A stretch of DNA of 64,000 bases from Tipula vernalis (taxonomy: Eukaryota; Arthropoda; Insecta; Diptera; Tipulidae), in NCBI GenBank assembly GCA_958295665.1, contig OY282559.1, positions 271,758,047-271,822,046 on the forward strand. Reading direction: 5' to 3'. The translations under genes were made by a program, and so were the position numbers. Positions 1 to 10,930 of this stretch are shown piece by piece. The stretch's first letter is position 1. Every line of letters begins with the position of its first letter. The notes beneath the pieces are model-generated. The model worked only from the letters and a program-made list of their open reading frames with translations. It made no database searches and was not told the DNA's origin.

Positions 1-1357
1 ATTGAGGTTTTTTAGCCTTGCAATACATTTATTCGTTGGAATTTAAATTCCAGATGTGTAGGCTATATACTGAACGTTACATCAAACAAACTTGTATCAT
101 TTACCATGACCACCCATTTCATAAAGATTATTGATTTGAATAAAATGTATTGTTTTTATTTAAAGCGCTTATCTCTGGCTTATCTTATAAGTCCACGTAA
201 AATAAGATACTAAACAGTAGTAGCAATTAAATACGTATTTAAAAATTCGTTCGCCTAGTCACTTTTTATAAAATAAATATGGAGAGAAAATCGATAAAAT
301 GTTTAAACATGCATTTAATTGTTTTGCTACTGCGATCTAGTATGGTTCTTATATGGGCATAAATTGAATTGAGTGTAATTTAAAAACTTTTTATAATAGT
401 TGCGATCAAAATTTTATTTGTCGGTTTGAAGGTTTTTAAGGTTAATTAATTCAGATAGATCAAGGTTTAATGAGTAGTCTAATTAATTTGTATATATTTA
501 CATACATTGTATTTTCTGTCGATTCTAAAAGCAAATATTTGTCTATAATAATAAAATATTCTAAAACGAAAAATAACGGGTTGTATTTGTATGAGGGCCA
601 ATCCTAACAAATAGGTACTCTAGATCGTGGAATAGAATTCAATGGAGTATTTTTAAAATATTTATTTTTATTGTTCCATTCACTAAAATTGATTTGATCG
701 ATTTTTTTTGTTTACTTTTATCGATAAATTAAATTCGTTTGTTTGTTTACTATTAATCGAGCTGTTTTCGGGCTTTAGCACCCCATCTCTTTTACAGTTT
801 ACTTTTAACCAGACCTATGAAACCGAATCGGAACTCGTAGAATATCAGCTTAATGAGGATCCGAAGATCGAAACCGGAACCTGTTCATAAAATAAATGAA
901 AAATTAGCTGAAAATCAATAATCGGTTCTTTTAATGACTGTTCCGATTCTTTCATATATGGTGCTTTGATAAATTTATATTGGTTATTTCAGCTTGAACA
1001 CCCAAACGTCGAAGGTCTTTTACAAGTAACTACCTAAAGTCTAATCCTACTATAGACAATACATTTATTCTACATTTTATTATGCTGTCCGGTTGTTTTA
1101 ACATAAAATATAAAAAATTACGAAATAACTAGAATTTGTATCACTGTTAATTCAACTATTAATTCTCGTACATGTAAATCAAATTTTTGTATCTGCGATT
1201 TCCAGTATTCTCCGGCGAAGATCAAATTAATTCTGCCGAAAATTATGTATGGCGAACTTAATTCGTTTTCATTATAAATTACTAGGGGTACCCATAAGTA
1301 ATCAATTATTTCAAAGTAAAACACAAATATGAGCCAACATATTTTTTTATTTATTTT
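1..1357. other. AT-rich DNA without a recognisable gene
   Basis: No frame longer than about 70 codons here resembles a known family. A short open frame at 708-890 has no recognisable motif. Positions about 750-815 resemble, by eye, the poly(A)-proximal part of the SINE at 43,328-43,670 (shared words such as CAGTTTACTTTTA), so that piece may be an old SINE tail rather than a gene. Confidence 0.5.
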
Positions 1358-2297
1358 TCAATCAAATACATGTTCACCATCATTATCCAAAACCTTTTGC
1401 CATCTCACGGTAAATTTTCGATGCCTCTCAAAAATATGTTTCAAGGTATGTTTGGACATTTCGGAAATTTTTATTTTTAAGAGAATGTTCTATTGATCTA
1501 AATAAATGGTAATCCTATGGCACGAGGTCGGGCGAATATGGCGGATGCGGCAAAACTTCCCAGTCAAACTATTTAATTTTATTTTGTGTTTGTTTAGCTG
1601 CGTGAAGTCTAGCATTATCGTGTTGCAAAATGACACGTTTTCTATTGACAAGAGCCGGCCGTTTTTTTACTAATTCATTACGTAGACTTTCTAACTGTTG
1701 GCAATAAACATCAGCTGTAACTGTTTCGCCCGGTTTTAGTAGCTCAAAATGAATTATTCCAGTATAGTCCCACCAAATGCACAATATGACCTTTTTCGCT
1801 CGCTGTTTCGAAGAAAGCCACTGATTGGAGCATTTTAAACTGCTGTATAGCACCCATTTCTCATCATCGGTCACAATTCTGTTTAAAACGAAATAACGAT
1901 GTGCAAATGGTTCGTCGCTGGTCTTTGTTTGAAGTTGACAATTAATGTGGAACCCAAATAGCTTGTAGGGACATTTTTCCAATTTCATGGAGCTGTCTTT
2001 GCACTGTCGACCAGGTGGCCCCAAGTGTATCAGCTATTTTTTGTATGCTCAGTTTTGGATCCGATTCAACCATTGATCTCAAAGCATCATTATCAAATGT
2101 GGAAGGTCTTCCACTTCGAACATTGTCCGATAATTCAAAATCACCACTAGTGAATTTCGTAGACCAATGCTGACACTTATCGACCTTCAAAACATCACCA
2201 TAGATATCACAAATATTTGTTGTTGCATTATATCCCGATCGAAATTGAAATAGCATACAATGAGTATGTATTTTTCTGAAGGTTCATTAGCAGCCAT
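1358..2297 (-). pseudogene. Broken mariner-family transposase
   Basis: A decayed DD34D transposase of the Tc1/mariner superfamily, a nuclear enzyme that cuts and pastes its own element at TA sites. The probable start is the ATG at 2297, after which the frame shifts near 2256. The N-terminal helix-turn-helix region (frame below 2256) carries the mariner-like string SGDFELSDNVRSGRPS. After another shift near 1990, the catalytic domain shows VTDDEKW (first Asp) and ILQHDNARLH (second Asp). Near 1520-1530 a YSPDL block is followed by an in-frame stop just before the third Asp. The family C-terminus is recognisable and stops at 1358-1360. With at least two frameshifts and one stop it cannot be functional. 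I could not define terminal inverted repeats, so the element ends are unknown; it probably spans about 1,330-2,340. Confidence 0.85.
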
Positions 2298-2490
2298 TTT
2301 CTTTTTGCAAAACTGTAGTTTTTGTTATCGACGATTGGAGGATTTCGATTTGTATGTATTAGCGCTGATAACGCATTTACTATGGTTACGTCGCAATTTG
2401 TTCATAGCCGGTACATGTTTTCTATTTCTCGTGAGAGGCGCTTTACCTCCATACCTAGGTTGTAATAGAATAAGTTAAATTAATAGCTCA

Positions 2491-3593
2491 ATGTTTTACT
2501 GTACTAAAATGGAATTTTCAATAAGGCAGCAACAAGGAGAGCAGTCAAACCAAATGATGGGACAAATGGAGGAAATTAAACAGTCAAATCTCGAAATGAA
2601 ACAACAAAACGAGCGACAGTTGGAACACCAAAATCAGTCTAACCAAGAAATTAAACACGAAATGAAACAACAGTTGGGCGAAATTTAGCAGTCAAACCGG
2701 GAAATTGCTGAAGGCCAAAAGAAAATGGACGAGAAAATTCTAGAACTGTATACAAAAGTACATGGCGAAATAGAGAAACTGCAAACGGAAGTTCAATTTG
2801 TCCAAACGAAGGTTCAACAGGTTGAAGAGAAATTTCATCGTCTCGAAAAAGAATTAACTGATGTCAAGGCAAGCGGAGTAATGATGCAAGTGGTATAGAT
2901 CGTTCAATCGATCAAGTTATAGCTACCAAACTTCGACGGAATAAGATCTTTCGGCATTTTTAAATTTCAATTTGAGACGGCGGCCAACCAAAATCATTGG
3001 AGCAATGAACATCATGTTGCTGCGTTAATAGTGGCCCTCAAAGGCGAAGCAGCGGAGTCTTTACAAACCATTCCATAACAAGAGCGCAGCAGTTATCTCG
3101 AAATAATGAAGGCGCTGGATCGGAAGTACGGCAGTGACCACAAGCGCGAAATTTATCGCATAGGAAAAGCCGCTACCAAAAAGGAGGAGAATCGCTACAG
3201 GAATTTTCATCTGCAATCGAGTGTTTAGTTCATCTAGCACATACAAGTACGTCGGCCGATTACTTGTAAAGTCTTAAAATTAACACATTCATTGACGGCA
3301 TTAGAGATCCCGAGACACGCAAGGCGGTGATGTTGTCACCTAAACCCACCTTTGCGGAAACCATCGCTTGTGCGTTGACGAACGAGACTGCACAAGCCAT
3401 CACTAAACCGTCAATGAAAATACGGCGAGTAGAAATTGACACCAACATAAATACCGAAAGGTCAGCACCAAGATATCGAGACGGAAACGACAAAATCAGA
3501 TGTTGGGCATGTGATAAAATCGATCACATCTCCCGGGACTGCTGGGAAATAAGAAGAAAACGGGAAAGATCATCATCTCCTATGCAGCGATGA
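2491..3593 (+). pseudogene. Decayed gypsy-like gag (Gypsy-1)
   Basis: A degraded Gag of a Ty3/gypsy-type LTR retrotransposon. In order: a Gln/Glu/Lys-rich coiled coil (2,491-2,890, interrupted by a stop near 2,687), a capsid-like stretch around 2,930-3,320 containing ALKGEAAESL, and a zinc knuckle near 3,500-3,535 reading CWACDKIDHISRDC, which fits C-x2-C-x4-H-x4-C. Several stops and frame changes lie between these blocks. Gag would package the element's RNA into particles. The protease remnant follows directly downstream on the same strand, which supports the assignment. No 5' LTR is visible; the region just upstream is a mariner remnant. Confidence 0.75.
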
Positions 3594-3804
3594 CCAAGCG
3601 GAGCACAGTCAGTGGTCAACCAAGAGGGTCAAATGACGGTAGAGTCGTTAAACTTAAAAGAGTCAGCTTAAAGGGGCATAAGCTGACTCCCACAATCGAT
3701 TGCCCCATAACCTCCATCCTCGTTTTGAAAGTAGCAAAAGTCGATGACAGCTTAACAATCAAAGGCGACATTGATGCACGATTGTCCGTAACGATCTGGG
3801 CCTA
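3594..3804 (+). pseudogene. Start of the Gypsy-1 protease region
   Basis: This links the Gag knuckle to the retropepsin domain. The frame near 3,760-3,800 reads like the region around a retropepsin active site, but the catalytic D-T-G triad is degraded (Asp followed by Ala-Arg). The frame is cut at the TA dinucleotide 3,803-3,804 by a 659-bp palindromic insertion and resumes at 4,466. Identification rests mainly on position between the zinc knuckle and the continuing protease sequence. Confidence 0.55.
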
Positions 3805-4463
3805 GATTCTGATCAAGTGACAAATGACAATTTTTTGTGACTTTGTACTAAAATTTTAACTGCTATAAAATGACAATATAGTTGTGAGTTCTAAAATGCG
3901 ATTCTGATGAAGTGACTTTTTCAAAATGTCACAAGAAAAAAAATGACAAATTAAACAAAATTGTCATTGATTTGGTTTTCCGTGACAAAAGTCAGCTGCA
4001 TTTTTAAATAAAATATATGTGAGTATATTTTGTTAATTTTTAATAATTCTTGTTATAAATTTTAATTGTTTATATTTTAATTAAAATAAAACAATATTTT
4101 ATCTATTTTTAGATATACATATATAAAAATAGATAAAATATTGTTTTATTTTAATTAAAATATAAACAATTAAAATTTATAACAAGAATTATTAAAAATT
4201 AACAAAATATACTCACACATATTTATTTAAAAATGCAGCTGACTTTTGTCACGGAAAACCAAATTAATGACAATTTTGTACATGTACATATATGTATGTA
4301 TATACAAAATAAACCTTAAATTATAACTGCGGTAAACTAGAAATGCAACTGCTGTAAACTGCTGTTAATGTCATAACTCATTTCATCAGAATCGCAAATT
4401 TTCCGTGACAATATATTGTACTAATAACAAAATGTCACGAAAAATTGTCATTTCATCAGAATC
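3805..4463. mobile_element. Palindromic MITE / foldback element inserted in Gypsy-1
   Basis: A 659-bp non-coding element whose ends are inverted copies of GATTCTGAT followed by a GTGAC-rich block (3,805 onward and 4,463 backward). It is flanked by TA on both sides (3,803-3,804 and 4,464-4,465), as for Tc1/mariner-type insertions. The core is a near-perfect palindrome of about 320 bp with arms 3,956-4,117 and 4,118-4,278 and a centre near 4,117. The terminal motif recurs inside (near 3,900 and 4,390), giving nested inverted repeats. It has no coding capacity, so it must have been moved by a transposase made elsewhere. The host gypsy frame continues on both sides. Confidence 0.85.
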
Positions 4464-4465
4464 TA

Positions 4466-4990
4466 CCCCCTGATCTGTGGACGTATACAACCAGCTAATG
4501 GATTGAAGTTACAAACGGCAACTGGAGATAGTTCAATAATAAAAGGCAAGAATATCGTGAAAATAAAGATCGGGAGAACTCTTTTCCAACACAAAGTACT
4601 TGATTGCAGATATTGTGGATATAGTCATTATGGGGATGAACTTCATGAGGGCAAATGGCTTGGTGGTGGATGTTGGACGAGGAGTTTTTACTTACGATCA
4701 AGGATTTCGACGAGCATCTAAGGAACTTGGCAGAAGTTTTGGATCGGATGCAAGCCGTCGGATTAAAGTTAAGTCCAAAGAAGTGTAAGCTGTTCAGAAT
4801 TGAAGTAAAATATTTGGGTCATGTCCAAGACCTACAAATTTACACGACTTAAGAAGCTTTCTGGGATTGTGCACCTATTATAGACGCTTCGTGCCATGAT
4901 TCGCCAACATTGCTAAGAGTTTACACGAGTTGACTAGGAAGAACAAGGCATTCGAATGGAAGGATGACCAGGAAGAAGCATCCGTGGAAC
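4466..4990 (+). pseudogene. Gypsy-1 protease end joined to a truncated reverse transcriptase
   Basis: The first part (about 4,480-4,700) has the retropepsin-like C-terminal pattern of hydrophobic strands ending in an IVIMGMNFM block. It runs directly into the far end of a gypsy reverse transcriptase (LKLSPKKCKLF, then YLGH, near 4,760-4,830) and the connection segment with a LCTYYRRFVP-like string near 4,870-4,900. The catalytic palm with Y-x-D-D is missing, so an internal deletion of roughly a kilobase lies near 4,700. Stops are frequent after 4,840. The order protease, RT end and connection fits a Ty3/gypsy pol. Confidence 0.7.
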
Positions 4991-5219
4991 TAAGGAGACG
5001 AAATGATCAGAAAAGAGCAATTGGATGATACGGATTTATCAGTTATGATAGGATGGAAGGAAAAGGAATACCGGCCGACTTGGAGCAAGATCGCTGACAA
5101 AACTCTCATTGTCAAGGCTTATTGTGCTCAATCCTCAATGGAATAGCCTGCGTCTTGAGAATAGGTGTTTAAAACGATTGTGGGAAAGCAGGAATGGCAA
5201 AGTGAAGCAATTGTTACTG

Positions 5220-6136
5220 ATGATATCAAAGTGCTAGACTGCGGAAATCCTGAACGAATATCATGGAGGAGCAAGTGGGGGTAATCTAAGAATTAATAAA
5301 ACACTGGCCAAGATACGTCAACGATTCTACTGGGCAGGATGTAGACAGTCTGTGATAGAGTGGGAACCCACACGTGAAAGTCGTGGAACCATGAAACAAT
5401 ACAGCGTCGTAGCACCATTCGAAAGAATTGAAATGGATGTAGCGGGACCATGTCCCACCACCGAGAGCGGTAATAAACATGTGCTAGTGAAATTGGATTA
5501 TTTCAGCAAATGGCCGGAGGTGTACCCCATTCCCAATCAGAAACTGGATTAGCAGATTTGGAGCGCCGATGGAGATTCATACCGATCAAGGAAGGAATTT
5601 TGAATCGGTGGTATTTCAAGAAATACGCTAGATGCCGGTATAAATAAAACGAGAACAACGCATTTGCATCCACAGTCTGATGGCATGGTGGAAAGATTCA
5701 ATGGCACATTGGAGGAATATTTAGCAAAAGTCGTTGAGAAATACCAACGCAATTGGGATCGACATAAACCGATGATTCTTATGGCCTATCGATTAGTAAT
5801 AAATGACACAGAATGACACCAGCTACAACGTTATTTGGGGATAATTTACGATTACCAGGAGATTTAAAGTTTGGGGCTGTTCCATCAGCAGCTTTATTTG
5901 AACAGGACTGCGTAGACCGGATCAAAGTAGAACTTAATGAGATTCATAAATTTGTACGGGGGAAAATACGGATTTCAAGTGAACGGATGAAAGCTCGATA
6001 TGACATACGAGCAAATAACCAAGGCTTCCAGGAAGGGCAATTAGTATGGCTTCACAACCCTCAACGGAAAAGGTATTACCAACGAAGCTGCTACCTAAGG
6101 CGAATGAAGTCGAATTGGATTATTAGTTTTTTGTAA
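5220..6136 (+). pseudogene. Gypsy-1 integrase remnant
   Basis: Broken gypsy integrase in several frames. Around 5,250-5,350 is the end of the zinc-binding region. Positions 5,352-5,552 hold the start of the catalytic core (FERIEMDVAGP, DYFSKWPEV), containing the first catalytic Asp. The second Asp block lies near 5,570-5,600 and a HPQSDGMVERF-like block carrying the catalytic Glu near 5,670-5,700. Positions 5,813-6,136 encode the C-terminal domain (SPATTLFG-like start, GQLVWLHNP). Frameshifts near 5,550 and 5,800 and stops make it inactive. The enzyme would insert element cDNA into chromosomes. AT-rich DNA follows to about 6,390 and could include a worn 3' LTR, but no matching 5' copy was found. 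Confidence 0.8.
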
Positions 6137-7942
6137 GCGAAAGTATAAGCGGATTAAAAATTGATTTAAAAAGTGATTTAGTGCGAAATAAAAATTATAA
6201 TTGATCAGTAAAATTGTGCGAATATTAAAGTAAAGTGATTTTGTGAATTTTCGTTAGTAAATTGTGTTGTAATAATTTTTGTGTGACATAAATAAATTCG
6301 TTGGTAATAAATTGAATTTCACAATATATTCACAATCCAGTGATTCGAACCTTGATTGACAAGGCAAAAACGTAACAATATATTTCATATAGGTATAAAC
6401 CAATTTTAGGAAATTTAAAATCGCGAAAGTAAACCGATGCTTCCTTCCAAAATTTTATTGTTGTAACATGGATTTAGGTTTCCTTGCTCTTCTCTAGTTC
6501 AATTGGAATTTTTAACCAATTATTAAATTGTATGATTGACCGTTATTTGTATTAAAGCAACACTTTTTTGAGTAACTTTGGTTTATAAATTATAAAGTTA
6601 TGAGTAAAATTAAAAATACTTAATTTCTACAGTAAATCCCTGATTGTTTCATTTTTGATTAGGTACACGTTACTGTCAACGTATGAAAGAAAAAGATTTC
6701 AAAAATCCAAAAATGGGAGTTTTTTCACGTTAGAATTCAAACCAATTACTCAAGTCTGAAAGTTTTTGCGGATTGCTATTGGATTTACTTGGTTATTTAG
6801 ATAAACGTCATATCATGAAGGAGTATGGATCCAAATTCTCATCAGTAAACCTGGTAACATGTGTAACGGAGGTTTTGATCAGAATGTTGATGCCCTCTAT
6901 CAAAATCTCAAGGGCATCCTTTATCATCTCGAAGAATGCCCTTAAGCTTTTGGAAGTTCCTGATCTCTAATTTAATACTTTTTTAAATAAAGAATCATTG
7001 TCAACGTATTATTCGAAAATCACAGAAATTTGTTGGAGTTTCATACTGCAAAAGTAAATCTTGTCAAGTATCTTTTAATTGAGACTTCTTAATTAAAGGG
7101 ACACTCGATTAAATGTTAAGCCAACAATTTTCATATGAGCCAATTTTTTTTGGTTGGTATTTCTTGTCTTGACTTGCACACCTTATTTGCGGGCTGAAAA
7201 AATTATTATATCAACTATATTGTGTTTCTTTGTAACAACGACCAGAAAGTGAACTATATTTCAACATTAAAATTTGCTTGCTAAAATGCATCTATTAACT
7301 TTAGAAATATCGCAATGTAGGATTCAGAAAATATTTACAAGTAATCTATCACTTAGGTGACAACTGGAGCACTTCAAATCCGGTTCATGTCTTGGCTTCT
7401 TATTTTAATTAGATTTGAAATCAATGCAAAAAATTAGTTTCAATTTTCTTGTCCGTGATAAACTGGAAAAACTTTGCACAAATAAAATAAATTATGTCTA
7501 TAAAAGAACACAAAAAAAAAAAATCTGCAGGTACATACATGGTACAATTCGGGTGAAGTTAGCTAAATGAGGTGAATTATATACGTAACCAAAATGGTTC
7601 ACAGGACAAACATTTAACCCGCAGAGTTACGAACCTAGTAACCAATTGGTAGCTTATTCAACTCATATAGACAACTTCGTGGTGTATGTAGCATGAGCGA
7701 CCAACGTAAGAATGATGCTTAAACTCTATTTTTACCGTAGTAATGGATTTACCCGAGAATTGATCCGCAGCTTGAGTCATTAATTTTTTCCAAATTTACC
7801 GTATTAGCTGAAAAATCAAAAATTATTGAAAAATCTGCAAGTTCATTATATCCTAAATTATAAAAATTGAACATTAAAAATTCAACAAAAATTGAAGACT
7901 TTAGAATTGATAGAATTTAGAATTTATTGAATCCAGTTTTCA
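6137..7942. other. AT-rich DNA, no gene seen
   Basis: Stops are dense in all frames. The longest frame (6,773-6,970) has no recognisable domain. The first ~250 bases may be the worn 3' end of Gypsy-1. Confidence 0.5.
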
Positions 7943-8070
7943 GAAATTCTGTAACATTTAAATCTCGGAATTTGATTTTTATTTGTGGTAACTTTTAGTA
8001 TTATGAGAAAGGTATAACGCTAAAAGTTACAAAAAGAAAAATGAATTCTGAGAATTAGGTTACAGAAATT
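7943..8070. repeat. Imperfect hairpin, about 55-bp arms
   Basis: Arms near 7,943-8,004 and 8,014-8,070 are inverted copies with mismatches. The inner stem GTAACTTTTAGTATTAT (7,988-8,004) pairs with 8,014-8,030 at 15 of 17 positions around a 9-base loop. Outer TCTC.GAATT and TGTAAC words also match in inverted order. It could be a small hairpin MITE. Confidence 0.6.
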
Positions 8071-9939
8071 AATTTTTTTTAAATTCGCCGAAATTTTGGA
8101 AATTTTAAAAGTTATAGAAATTCTAAGGTTGCATAAACCTAAATAAAAAAGATTTATTTTAAACATATTTGATTAAAATTCTAAAGTTTGTAAATATTTT
8201 CAAGATCTCAACCGCTGAAGAAATTCTGAAAATACTGTAAAATTTTAAGAAAAAAAAAATTCTTAAAGTAGTAGAAACTATACTACATTTTCAAAACGGG
8301 AAAATTTCAAAATTTCTTCGAAATTATAAAAATTTAAGATTCTGCGAAGATTCGACAAATTCTAAAATATTATAGATTTAAACTAAGTTTTGAAATATTC
8401 TATACACCTATTCAGGGGAAAAATACTTACACGTAAAATTCGGTTGCAAGCTGCACGATATCTTGATTTTCAACGAGGCTTTATCAAACACCTACTAAAA
8501 AAAATGCCGCATTGCTAAACAATTTTTTTTCAAAATTAAAATTCGCATTTTATAGAATACTCGTAGCTCACAATTTACAAACTTTGTACTCAAAGTAAGT
8601 TTTTTCCACTCAGAATTGCTAACCAACATTTAATGAATTTTGTGCAAAATTTTACTACAATTTTGTTCATACCTTTGATAAATTCTAAAAATTCCAACTG
8701 TTTTAGAAATTCCGAAAATTTAAGTTTCATTGAGATTATGAAGTTTTAAAATTTCAAGAAATGAGAATTTTTGAGCAATGAAGCTAAGTAGGTAGTATTT
8801 TTGAGATCTGAAAAATTAAAAATTCTAACCTCAAAATTTAAGTTGTGACAATAGTTGGGGAAATTCTTCGAGTTCTCGAATCTTAACAATTCTGAAAATA
8901 ATGACTGATTTATATCCAACAATAGACGACGCTGGCAGCAAAGTTGAGATAGAACGTCAAAAAATCATTAAACTTTTTATTACAAATCAACCAAAAATGA
9001 CCTGAAGAGCCCTATGCCGTTGACGCAGACTATTTCTGATAATGCCGCAAGTAAATAGAAATAAAAAGTTTAAAAATCCGTCAGGCCTTTCTGGTGAAAA
9101 GTAGAAAAATACTTTTAAAAAATTGATTTCATCTGAATTTACTGCCTGCACCCGAATTCCTGTTCGATGGCAAATTTCTCATATGGGTTTTGGTCGTATA
9201 AAAAAAACTAAAGGTATAAAAACGCAGAAAACGCGATTCCGGTTTGATGACCGAGAAATTAAAAGTCATAAAGAATGTCAAAAAACCCCATGAAATATTT
9301 CTCTGTGAGAAATGTTTTATTTAGATCGTAAGATAGATTTTATGAACAATGCATAAAAAATAGTTTCCAAAAATATAAGCACGTTGAGCAAAATTATTTA
9401 AATTTTAGTTATCTACAAATTTTCAAAAAATAATAAAACTTTTAAGATTTTTGAACTTTTAAGCAGCAAACTGATATAAATTTAAAATTGATATCCACAA
9501 CTGTCGATAGTTTTTAAAATGGCATCTTATTTGAATTAAGTTTGGGCCCTGAGTATTGTTTTTAGTTAGGTTCTAAGCCACATAATTATTTTGTTGTCTT
9601 CAGCATCCTTTGTTTGAACAAAATCATATTGAAAGTATCAAAATGTGATCTAGAGAGCATGATTTCATACCAGTTTTTTCCCAATTTTGGTTCAAAAGGT
9701 TTTCTAATTTTTATTTCTGCACACAATAAGGAAGTTATACAACATGTTTTATTATAATCCAGATTGAACCTTGTCTGTCTTGCACAATTTTGTTGAAATG
9801 CTGTAAGGATTATTTAAAATTTGTTTTATTTTCTTTTAAAGACAGATCAAGTTAAGAGATAGGGCGACCAGACGTACTGATTTCTTCAAACCTCCAATCC
9901 TTCAAACCCAAAAATTTCTTCAGGGCACGATTTAATCTA
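8071..9939. other. AT-rich, word-repetitive non-coding DNA
   Basis: Dominated by degenerate AAAATTC/GAAATTTT-like words. No open frame, RNA gene or element end was recognised. Confidence 0.5.
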
Positions 9940-10930
9940 ACGTAGCTTAGGAACTATTTATGGAAGTGGCTTAACATCTCAGATATAAAATGTCACTAAA
10001 ATATATCGACAAAGGTGGAGAAAATTATCTGGGTTGGCTGTGTAAAGAAAACCAGAATTAGTACGAGTAATGTTCCAGAATATTTCTTGCCGTTGGCCCA
10101 TGATTTATTTTAAAAATTCTTATCCCAGTATGACCGAAAAATTATTCAGGCCATGGAATAAAAAGTTTTATATAAAGGACAATTTATATGATTTACAAAA
10201 TATTTTAGATGTATAATTTTTCTTAAATTCGTTGAGATTGAGAAGGTAGTCTGATTTATACCTACCAAACGATCATTGGCAATGTTCCGCAATATTTCTT
10301 GAACTTGATTCATGATTTAATTAAGAAATCCGATCCCAGCTGATATGGCCGAAGCAATTCTCCAGAGCCGAAATTAATCAGTTTTATATTAGGAACTATC
10401 TAAAGTGTCGACTTCACATCTCAAATCTCAGAAATTCAATTTTATTAAAATATATCCATAAACACGCTACCTCTTTCCATTTGAGCTGGATACATAGTAA
10501 ACTGTCTGTTTTGTCACATTTCTTTTTCGTAAAACGCATTACACAACACATTAATAATCCACAAAAAATATTTAATAAGTGTGCGTGGCGGCACGCGTTA
10601 CAAATGTAAATTGTTGTCTAGAAAGCGTTACGTTTATTGCCACCTGCCACACGTCGTACGTCGCATATGTAAATCAAGCTTAATTCAATAAATTTTTTCA
10701 AGAAGAAAAATATCCATACATCTTACTGAGTCGAAAGTGAAAGTCTTAAGAAATCCGCCCCGACATGGTGGGACGCGAGAAAATTTTTAGAGCGTAAAAA
10801 AGTCGATTTTATATTAGGAACTACGTATAAAATCGGCTTAATAACTCAGATATAAATATTCAGTAAAATCCATTGACAAATATGCATGTTCCATTTGGTG
10901 CTGGGAAGTAGTAAAAGCCTGGATTGATTA
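9940..10930. repeat. Three degenerate copies of a ~430-bp tandem unit
   Basis: The word TAGGAACTA occurs at 9,948, 10,390 and 10,815, spaced 442 and 425 bp apart. Each is followed by similar text (CATCTCAGATATAAA-like, then a run containing AAAATATATC.A.AAA) and at least two share a preceding AATGTTCC-GAATATTTCTTG block. The copies are strongly diverged. It looks like an old satellite fragment or a tandemly duplicated element. The GC-richer patch at 10,560-10,680 does not belong to the shared text. Confidence 0.55.

Noticed and set aside
10560..10680. GC-richer patch as a possible host exon or regulatory element
   Set aside because: No open frame with splice sites and no recognisable binding-site cluster; it stands out only by composition.
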